A stretch of 64,000 bases of DNA, from assembly GCF_030680395.1 (NCBI RefSeq), contig NZ_JAUXVR010000024.1, forward strand, positions 1-64,000, written 5' to 3'. The position numbers were made by a program, and so were the translations under genes. Each line of letters opens with the position of its first letter. Position 1 is the first letter of the stretch. The stretch is from Methylobacter sp. GTDB lineage: Bacteria; Pseudomonadota; Gammaproteobacteria; Methylococcales; Methylomonadaceae. Shown here piece after piece: positions 57,794 to 64,000 of the stretch. Under the pieces are notes generated by a model, which had not been told where the DNA came from, did not search any database, and saw only the letters and a list, made by a program, of their open reading frames with translations.

Positions 57794-58453
57794 TTATTCC
57801 GCACCCGTCAAAATGGCCTGGAAACGTGGCAGTAAGTGTGCGGCAAGCATTTTGGATATCGCCTTGTCGGACAAATCGATTTCCAGTTGCTCGCCGACCA
57901 AGCGCACCTTCGCGCCGCCTTCGGTGACGCTGGATGGGATCAATTCAACACCCTCGCGCAACATATCGCTGGAAAGGCTCAAGATGGTCTGTTTACCCAG
58001 ATCGCGCAGCTTTGGATCGGGCTTTCCGGTCAATAGGGCTTCGGACAGCAGAATTTGAATTTGTTTGTCTTTGATAAATTCTTCCGCGCTGTGTCCGGCC
58101 AATACTAACACCAGGTTTTTCATCAACTCCCGATCCTGCGTCGCCGTGGTGACCAAACGGCGGACAAAGGTCTCGAATGCGGCAGAGACGCCGTTCTTCA
58201 ACCGCAATACGGTGTCGCGGGCAGAAATCTTTAAGGCTTCCTGTGCTGCGGCCTGCTCGGCTTTGATATCCGCCGTGGCTTTAGCGCGCAATTGCTCGAC
58301 CTGTTTTTGCGCGTCGGCCACTAATTGCGAGGCTTTCGCTTCCGCTTCCGCAAGAATGCGCGCGGCTTCCAGATTGGCGCTTTGCACGCCCTGGTCGCGG
58401 ATTCTGTCGATCAGCGCTTGTACGCTGGACTCAGTGTTAATTAGCTCGGTCAT
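57794..58453 (-). CDS. atpE: V/A-type ATPase subunit E (peripheral stalk)
   Basis: Encodes 219 residues. Residues 20-110 form the long Ala/Glu/Lys-rich helix of the stalk (LEAARILAEAEAKASQLVADAQKQVEQLRAKA), followed by a globular end that binds the A/B head (AFETFVRRLVTTATQDRELMKNLVLVL). The length and pattern fit subunit E of bacterial V-type ATPases. Its partner G/H subunit is not found in this operon. Confidence 0.88.
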   Translation of the reverse strand: MTELINTESSVQALIDRIRDQGVQSANLEAARILAEAEAKASQLVADAQKQVEQLRAKATADIKAEQAAAQEALKISARDTVLRLKNGVSAAFETFVRRLVTTATQDRELMKNLVLVLAGHSAEEFIKDKQIQILLSEALLTGKPDPKLRDLGKQTILSLSSDMLREGVELIPSSVTEGGAKVRLVGEQLEIDLSDKAISKMLAAHLLPRFQAILTGAE

Positions 58454-58470
58454 GATTCGGCTCCGTCAGC

Positions 58471-58917
58471 TTATTTGGGAATGCCGGCGGAAAGCACCAG
58501 CGCAAATACGAATGAGAACACCGCAAAACCTTCGACCAACGCCGCCGGTGCCAGGGAAATACCGAAAATTTCCAGTTTGCTTTTCGAAGCATTGATCGCC
58601 GAAGCGCAGGCATCGCCCTGGGAGAAGGCGCTAAGCATCAACGCCAGTCCGGTCAGAATGCCCAAGCCGAAAATGCCCGGTGAGTTTTCGATCGTTATCT
58701 CTCGGCGTAGCGCCATGGTGACAACGATGCCGTAGATGGTTTGTGAAGAAGGCATCGCGGCAACGCCGATGTAACGGCCGTATCCGCTTTCGACATCCAG
58801 CAGAGCGCCGCAAGCCGCCATACCGGCGCGAGCGCAGCCGACCATACTGCCGACAGCTCCCAAAGCCAACGGCGCGAACATCCCCAACCAACCAAGCGAC
58901 ACGATAAAAGCATCCAT
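58471..58917 (-). CDS. atpK: V/A-type ATPase proteolipid subunit K (c ring)
   Basis: Encodes 148 residues with four membrane segments, a fused double hairpin. The ion-carrying Glu is E129 (APAALVEGFAVF). Q59 in MPSSQTIYG and Q100 in AFSQGDA stand where the Na+ ligands Q65 and Q110 lie in the sodium-type K subunit of Enterococcus hirae (whose Glu is E139). This suggests Na+ rather than H+ transport. Residue matches are by eye. Confidence 0.92.
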   Translation of the reverse strand: MDAFIVSLGWLGMFAPLALGAVGSMVGCARAGMAACGALLDVESGYGRYIGVAAMPSSQTIYGIVVTMALRREITIENSPGIFGLGILTGLALMLSAFSQGDACASAINASKSKLEIFGISLAPAALVEGFAVFSFVFALVLSAGIPK

Positions 58918-59033
58918 AGTAAACCTCCAGGCGTTATTAAAGTTTTTGTAATATTCTGTTGCGGGGCATGCATGCCGCTACGCAGGTACCGTTAAGTTAA
59001 GGCGGATGGCGATCTCTCCTAATCGCAATGACG

Positions 59034-59119
59034 CTGTAGGAACGGGCCGCGTCCGCGATATTTGTTCAGCGAATGCAGAGTTTCAGCCTCTTCATCGCGG
59101 GCATGGCCCGCTCCTACAG
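59034..59119. repeat. REP-type inverted repeat overlapping the end of subunit I
   Basis: CTGTAGGAACGGGCCGCGTCCGCGAT (59034-59059, cut here to show its type) is mirrored by ATCGCGGGCATGGCCCGCTCCTACAG (59094-59119) with three mismatches. It is the GGAGCGGGC-type palindrome widespread in gammaproteobacteria. The stop codon of subunit I (59114-59116) lies inside the right arm. It interrupts the operon between I and K. Confidence 0.85.
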
Positions 59120-60883
59120 CCCTCTGCGACGGAAGGGCTTGAACAACGATCCTTCTTCCTTCAATCCCCAATTAAAAAATTCGATCACGTTAAGGCGTAA
59201 GCCGTGAATGAGCGCACTCGCCAAGCCCAACAGGAGATTGACCGCATGCCCCAATAACAGCACCAGAAAGGCGAAGAAAATGCCAACCCCCGGCATCGCG
59301 TCATGGATTCCCATAGCCATATTATTAAATTCAGCAGCCAATGAGCCGCTGGCTAGCCCCAGCGCAAACAGACGAAGATAGCTGAGCACGTCGCCGAAAG
59401 CCCCGGACAGCTTGGTCAAGCCGAGCAGGCCCTTCAACATGCGGGACAACGGTTTTTCGAAAGGCGCCGCGAACAACAACACCAGCAGGACGCCGACGCC
59501 GGCAAGAACCACCGACAGCGGCTTTAACACGCTTGGCGCGAAGGCCGTTGACAGCAAAAACGCCAGTCCGCCAGCGACAATGCTGGCCCAGCCGACCGAC
59601 TCCAAGCCTTCGACGCGGTTCTTATGCCTGGCCGCATCCAGCGCCGCTCCCAAAATGACGTGGATGCAGCCGATGAACACCGAAATCGCCATCATCAGAT
59701 TGGTGTCGCTCATGTCCAATAAATGCAATGAAGCCAGCAGCGAGCCCTCGGGGGGAGTCACTCCGAAATAGCTGCCGATCAGCATGCCGTAAAGCAGGGA
59801 AAAAACAACGATCGCCAGGCACAAGGGCCGGAATCGCCTTCCGCCCGGCGATGCGCCCATTTTGCGCCAAAAGGACAACAACACAGCTCCCAGCAACAAC
59901 GCATAACCGGCATCGGCCAGGATCATTGCGAAAAACAGCGCAAAGGAGATAAAAACGATCTGCGAGGGATCCCAGGTCCGATAACCCGGCGTCATGTAGA
60001 AATTGACCAGGTCTTCACCGGCAGCAAGCCAGGGCGGGTTGTCCAAAAAGGTTGGCGGGTTGTCGTCAGGCTGCACATCCCGGGCATCGATATGCACCCC
60101 ATGCTGGCGCGTATAGCTTTCAAGTTCCGCAAGCCGTGTGTGCGGAACCCAGCCGCGCAGCGCGAACATGCCAGTTCGGGTGTAACTCTGGTTTTGCGCG
60201 GCGTCCAATGCAGCCTTATCTTCCAAGGTGGCGACATTGTCGCGCAGCAGGCTGTACCAGCGGGTCAAATAGGCGCGTTCCGCTTGCAGATCTTCGATAG
60301 CCAACTCCACTTCTTCAAGATGCGCCTCCAATTGATGACGCGGCTGGCTACCGATATGGGTGCGGTTGACCGGCATGCTTTCCGGCTCGTTTTCGGAAAT
60401 AACCACCACGTAGTAATAGCGGCTGTCTTTCTTGACGATCTCATGGGACAGCGGCAAATCCCTGATTAAAACCCTATCGCGGTGCGGTATGGCATAGAAC
60501 CATAGGCGTAGGCCGCCCATTTCGGACAAGGGCGAAAATTCAAAATCGCCCCATGGCCGCATGTCCTGAATGCGCTTGATCAGAAAATCGCGCTCGTCGG
60601 ACAGCGCTTGCAAGTGCTGCCGCACATCGAGCACCTGCCGTTCGACGGCTAACGCATCGAAACGCTTGGTGTCCCTGCTTTGCCGCCTCCGCTGCGGATA
60701 GTCGCGCAAGAATTGCAGCGCTTCCCGCGCACCTGCGCCGGGTCCTGCGGCATTCTGGTTTTCGCTCTCCGCCGCGAACGGTTCGATATGCAGGCAGCCT
60801 GATTCCTGCAAGTCCTGCAACAAGCGTTCCCGGTCCTCAGTCATGCCTACAAAAGTGACCTTATCTAATTGGACGATGCTCAT
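59114..60883 (-). CDS. atpI: V/A-type ATPase subunit I (membrane stator)
   Basis: Encodes 589 residues from the ATG at 60883, which overlaps the subunit D stop (ATGA). It begins SIVQLDKVTFVGMTEDRERLLQDLQESG, as I subunits do. Residues 1-340 are cytoplasmic with coiled-coil stretches; the rest has about seven membrane segments, including GVTPPEGS and the pore helix with LRLFALGLASGSLAAEFNNMA. The frame stays open for 105 further codons upstream, but that part lies over subunit D in another frame. The gene ends inside a REP element. Confidence 0.94.
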   Translation of the reverse strand: MSIVQLDKVTFVGMTEDRERLLQDLQESGCLHIEPFAAESENQNAAGPGAGAREALQFLRDYPQRRRQSRDTKRFDALAVERQVLDVRQHLQALSDERDFLIKRIQDMRPWGDFEFSPLSEMGGLRLWFYAIPHRDRVLIRDLPLSHEIVKKDSRYYYVVVISENEPESMPVNRTHIGSQPRHQLEAHLEEVELAIEDLQAERAYLTRWYSLLRDNVATLEDKAALDAAQNQSYTRTGMFALRGWVPHTRLAELESYTRQHGVHIDARDVQPDDNPPTFLDNPPWLAAGEDLVNFYMTPGYRTWDPSQIVFISFALFFAMILADAGYALLLGAVLLSFWRKMGASPGGRRFRPLCLAIVVFSLLYGMLIGSYFGVTPPEGSLLASLHLLDMSDTNLMMAISVFIGCIHVILGAALDAARHKNRVEGLESVGWASIVAGGLAFLLSTAFAPSVLKPLSVVLAGVGVLLVLLFAAPFEKPLSRMLKGLLGLTKLSGAFGDVLSYLRLFALGLASGSLAAEFNNMAMGIHDAMPGVGIFFAFLVLLLGHAVNLLLGLASALIHGLRLNVIEFFNWGLKEEGSLFKPFRRRGL

Positions 60884-61503
60884 TCCGAAGCCTCCGCGAG
60901 CGCGTTCCGCTGTTGCAATTGTTTCGATTTGGCGAGTTTTGACGTCACCACCGCGGCGCGTTCGGTTTCGCCGAGATAAATACGGATGCGCTGGATGTTG
61001 CGGTGCGCGGTCGGAATCAGGACTTTGTCGAACAAATTGACCCGTTGCGTCACCCGCCGTAATTGCAGGCGCAAAATATCCAGGCGCTGGGCGGCAATCT
61101 CGGCGCGCAGCCGGCAGGTTTTGGCGTCTTTCAAACGCTGCACCAGCATGTCGAGCCAGGCAGGCGTCGCCAACGGTGAATAGTCGGCGACTTGGCAATC
61201 AAGCGATTCCAGTACCGGCAGCCTGACGCCGACGATATTCTGTTCACCCAGCTTATAGCCTTTGACGACCACCAAATCGCGCAAATGCAGACCTTCATCG
61301 GCGAGCATCGGCAATTCCTCGCCGATGCGTGTTTCCAAAGCGTCGATCTGCGCCACGGCGACCGCGTGTTCTTCCTGCGCCTTCTGCGCTTCCATCGTCA
61401 ATTGCCGGCGTTTCAGGTCGAGCGACGGCAACAGACGCTTATAGAGCTTCAACTGTTCCTGTTGGTGATGCAGCGATTGCTTGCTGAGTTTCAGCTTGGC
61501 CAT
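60880..61503 (-). CDS. atpD: V/A-type ATPase subunit D (central shaft)
   Basis: Encodes 207 residues. It forms the long antiparallel coiled coil that turns inside the A/B head. Typical parts are KLSKQSLHHQQEQLKLYKRLLPSLDLKRRQL at the start and RRVTQRVNLFDKVLIPTAHRNIQRIRIYLGETERAA near the end. It is separated from subunit B by six bases and overlaps subunit I by four. Confidence 0.95.
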   Translation of the reverse strand: MAKLKLSKQSLHHQQEQLKLYKRLLPSLDLKRRQLTMEAQKAQEEHAVAVAQIDALETRIGEELPMLADEGLHLRDLVVVKGYKLGEQNIVGVRLPVLESLDCQVADYSPLATPAWLDMLVQRLKDAKTCRLRAEIAAQRLDILRLQLRRVTQRVNLFDKVLIPTAHRNIQRIRIYLGETERAAVVTSKLAKSKQLQQRNALAEASE

Positions 61504-61509
61504 GGCGTG

Positions 61510-62853
61510 TTACCCCTGCGCTGCTTGGTTAGATTGTTGCGGAAAATATTTGTCGACCAGATTTTTTTTCATCAGCAACTCGTCTTTACTGAAACACTCC
61601 GCCAAGGTCTGCCAGCATAAATCCAGCGCTTCGATGACCGGGATGGAAACCTTGATATCCATGAATCGCCCCTTGAACAACTTACCGAACTTCAACAGCT
61701 TGTGGTCGAAAGGCGACAATTCGAAAGCCATCTCCTGCTTCTTTTGCGCTTCGACCGAGCCGGAATAAAAGCGGATCATCGTGTTCATGATCTGGCTGTG
61801 ATCCTCGCGCGTGGCCTTGCCGATGACGTGCTGCTTCAGACGCGACAAGGAACCGAACGGGTCGATAAAGCCGTCGTGCAGATAAAACTGTCCTTCGGTG
61901 ATATAGCCGGTATTGTCGGGAACCGGATGGGTGACATCATCCCCCGGCATGGTGGTCGCGGTCAGAATAGTGACAGAACCTGCGCCCTTGAAGCCGCAGG
62001 CTTTTTCATAGCGTTGCGCGAACTGTGTGTACAAATCGCCCATATAGCCACGCACGGCTGGAATCCGTTCCTGAGCGACACCGAGCTCTTTCATCGCATC
62101 GGCGTAAGCGGTCATGTCGGTCAACAACACCAGCACCCGCTTGTTTTCCTCGACCGCCATTTTTTCGGCCACAGCCAAAGCCATATCCGGTATTATCAAG
62201 CGCTCGACCAACGGGTCCGAAGCTTGATTGACATACATCACCGTCCGGTGAAACACGCCATGGGCTTCGAACGAGGTGCGGAAGAAGTGGTAATCGTCGA
62301 AAATCAAACCCATGCCGCCAAACACCAACACATCGGCATTGGCCTGAAAGCCGATGCGGGCGAGCAATTCGTTATACGGCTCGCCCGCAACCGAGAAAAT
62401 CGGTATTTTTTGGCTTTCGACCAGACAATTGAACAGATCGATCATCGGAACCTTGGTTTCGATCATGTGCGTCGGCATCACACGCATCACCGGATTAACG
62501 GTCGGCCCCCCCACCGGAATGCGAGGATCGACAGCGAGTTCCGGCCCGCCATCAATCGGATCGCCGGAGCCACGGAATATCCTGCCCAGAATGTTGGGTG
62601 AATAAACGACGTCCAGACTGCGTCCGAGAAAATTCACCGTAGCGCCGGTGGACAGGCCCTTGCCGCCGGAAAATACCTGAAGACTGACAATATCGCGGTC
62701 CAGATCGACAACTTTCGCCAGGGAACTCTCGCCATCGGTGTTTTCAACAACGGCCATTTCGCCGAAAGCCCGGCCTTTGGCGCGAACCCGAATGGTGTCG
62801 CCGACAATTTCGAGAAGACGGGTGTGGCGGGCGAGATTATTAATTTGATTCAT
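61510..62853 (-). CDS. atpB: V/A-type ATPase regulatory subunit B
   Basis: Encodes 447 residues. It alternates with subunit A in the head and binds but does not efficiently hydrolyse nucleotide, as the Walker A lysine motif is missing (SVAGEPYNELLARIG replaces it). Other marks are GGMGLIFDDYHFF, LLTDMTAYADAMKELG, RGYMGDLYTQFAQRYEKACG and TMPGDDVTHPVPDNTGYITEGQ. It is the first gene of the operon here and has AGGGAGC before the ATG on the minus strand. Confidence 0.96.
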   Translation of the reverse strand: MNQINNLARHTRLLEIVGDTIRVRAKGRAFGEMAVVENTDGESSLAKVVDLDRDIVSLQVFSGGKGLSTGATVNFLGRSLDVVYSPNILGRIFRGSGDPIDGGPELAVDPRIPVGGPTVNPVMRVMPTHMIETKVPMIDLFNCLVESQKIPIFSVAGEPYNELLARIGFQANADVLVFGGMGLIFDDYHFFRTSFEAHGVFHRTVMYVNQASDPLVERLIIPDMALAVAEKMAVEENKRVLVLLTDMTAYADAMKELGVAQERIPAVRGYMGDLYTQFAQRYEKACGFKGAGSVTILTATTMPGDDVTHPVPDNTGYITEGQFYLHDGFIDPFGSLSRLKQHVIGKATREDHSQIMNTMIRFYSGSVEAQKKQEMAFELSPFDHKLLKFGKLFKGRFMDIKVSIPVIEALDLCWQTLAECFSKDELLMKKNLVDKYFPQQSNQAAQG

Positions 62854-63543
62854 TACGAAAGCTCCCTATGATCAACACCCAAAAAGCAAAGAGTTAATAT
62901 CGCTGTTTGCCGGAATGGCGCATTAGCTGGAGAACATACTATTCCTGCGTAAGCAGGTCGCGCTATTGGACCTTAGTCCAAGGCTCATGTTGGAGTCTCA
63001 TCTTGTACCAGGACGCTTACTTGTTAAGGGGCGCAATGAAGTCTAAGCACATAGTCGATTGCCTATCAGCGAGGCAATCCAAACTCGACGAGAGAAATTT
63101 CCGAGTGAGGGGTGTCGCAATTGGAGAGAAGTTTAACGTTGCTCAGTAAACTGTTTTTAATTCTAGTGGCTTACGGAATCCGTGTCTTTGTCATGCATAA
63201 TGAAACATATCGGGGTTTGGGATGCTGATAGTGAAAAATTATGATAACTACGAATAGCTGCTATCGACCCCTTGCGGCCATTCGCCCCTCTGTACTCCGT
63301 GCGTCTGTTTTCTGTCCCTTTGCCAACGTTCATTTCAGGCTACTTTTGAAGTAGCTCATTAAAGCAGGCTGGCCTGGGCGACGACGTATGTGACCTTATA
63401 CAAGGTCTTGGGCGGGGGATGGTAATCGTCCCGATACATCGCATTGGAAGTTGATGTACGATAAGTAGAGGTTGATCTTAACTTAGGCAATAACACTAAA
63501 TCGCATGCTGCGTAACCACTACATCTTTTAGGAGAAGGTATCG
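62854..63543. other. Intergenic region between the ATPase operon and a sensor gene
   Basis: About 690 bases between divergent genes. It must hold the promoter of the ATPase operon and of the sensor gene, but I cannot assign boxes with confidence. Frames of 60-80 codons here have no family character. Confidence 0.5.
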
Positions 63544-64000
63544 ATGCAAGCACGAATTCGTTCCTTACGGAAGATATTGATAGTCCGGTTGATAGCCTTG
63601 TCGGCTGTGGTGTCTATTCTGGCAGGCGCCGGCACATTCTTTTTGGAGCGCAATAAGTTTGAGACAGTCATCGCTGAGCGCACCAATCTCTCCGTCGAGT
63701 TATTGAGACTACGGATACTAGATATCGCGGCAATCAGTCATCGCCCTTGGGAAACCCTGGTGCAGCAAGCGGTAGACGATTTGGAGAAAGTGTCTTCGGA
63801 TAGTGCATTTGGGCATTTTGTTTGGTTATCGATTCGCCATGCCGAAGGCTTGGAAATCGGGCGTATGGCCGATTTGGACTATCCCGAGCTTCAAACTTTG
63901 ATTCAGGAGCATGACCGGAAAGCGGCCGCTACCGGAAACAAGGTTGCCTTGACGCTATTGGTGGGGCCTGACGGCAACCCTGTGTATGCGATTGGCTTGA
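63544..64000 (+). CDS. Membrane-anchored sensor protein, N-terminal part
   Basis: The frame opens at the ATG at 63544, with AGGAGAAGG eight bases before, and runs past the end of the window (152 full codons seen). It starts with positive residues and a membrane segment at about residues 10-31, then a periplasmic-looking region (LRILDIAAISHRPWETLVQQAVDDLEKV, FGHFVWLSIRHAEG). This layout is that of a histidine kinase, diguanylate cyclase or similar signalling protein, but the output domain lies outside the window. Confidence 0.72.
   Translation, partial: MQARIRSLRKILIVRLIALSAVVSILAGAGTFFLERNKFETVIAERTNLSVELLRLRILDIAAISHRPWETLVQQAVDDLEKVSSDSAFGHFVWLSIRHAEGLEIGRMADLDYPELQTLIQEHDRKAAATGNKVALTLLVGPDGNPVYAIGL

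Noticed and set aside
60884-61198. 105-codon upstream extension of the subunit I frame
   Set aside because: It lies over subunit D in another frame, the residues are of low-complexity shadow type, and the Met at 60883 gives the family N-terminus.
62907-63553. Frames of 64-80 codons in the gap before the sensor gene
   Set aside because: No coding character; the minus-strand frame at 63359 overlaps the well-supported start of the sensor gene.

Overview
The window looks like a chromosome segment of a gammaproteobacterial methylotroph, most likely a type I methanotroph of the Methylococcales. This is inferred from a complete pqqABCDE operon (PQQ is the cofactor of methanol dehydrogenase), gamma-type housekeeping genes (carAB, greA, yhbY, rlmE, ftsH, glmM, tpiA, secG), an MSHA-type pilus locus and moderate GC content. 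No methane or methanol oxidation gene lies in the window, so the assignment is not proven.

Layout. 1-95: 3' end of a 5S rRNA and the rrn terminator. 0.5-4.2 kb: a small exported protein, a DUF2760 membrane protein overlapping an Hsp70-family chaperone, and ubiX. 4.3-7.6 kb (minus): pqqABCDE with a recognisable promoter, a 24-residue pqqA, and a terminator-like hairpin between pqqA and pqqB. 7.8-8.8 kb: a small membrane protein and moeB. 8.87-10.95 kb: groESL under a sigma70-like promoter with a perfect CIRCE operator. 11.4-27 kb: an MSHA-like pilus locus (mshE, G, F, two pilins, C, D, O, P), a stunted extra pilin, an O-antigen-ligase/PglL-like enzyme, a decayed pilin start and a 1,716-residue MshQ-like surface protein, with several inverted-repeat elements in the gaps. 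27.4-38.95 kb: an unknown membrane protein, then housekeeping genes, followed by tRNA-Leu(GAG) at 39.04 kb.

39.3-51.5 kb: a single-direction chemosensory cluster: cheY, cheA, cheW, an Aer-like receptor with two PAS domains, a second cheW, a ParA-like ATPase, a STAS protein, cheR, cheD, a receiver-only partial copy of cheB, full cheB, a soluble receptor-like protein and an ODP-type (oxygen-binding diiron) metallo-beta-lactamase-fold protein. The PAS receptor and the ODP protein together suggest two routes of oxygen or redox sensing. This is the most promising candidate for an under-described system here.

51.7-62.9 kb (minus): an AI-2E family transporter, a small lipoprotein, a shortened PhoU-like (DUF47) protein, a PPK2 polyphosphate kinase, and a bacterial V/A-type ATPase operon in the order B-D-I-K-E-DUF2764-A. 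That order is a cyclic permutation of the E-x-A-B-D-I-K order known from other bacteria. The K subunit carries Gln/Gln/Glu residues placed like a Na+ site, and PPK2 and the DUF47 gene follow subunit A closely enough to be cotranscribed. 63.5-64.0 kb: the start of a membrane-anchored sensor gene running off the window. Most other open frames are antisense or out-of-frame shadows and are omitted.
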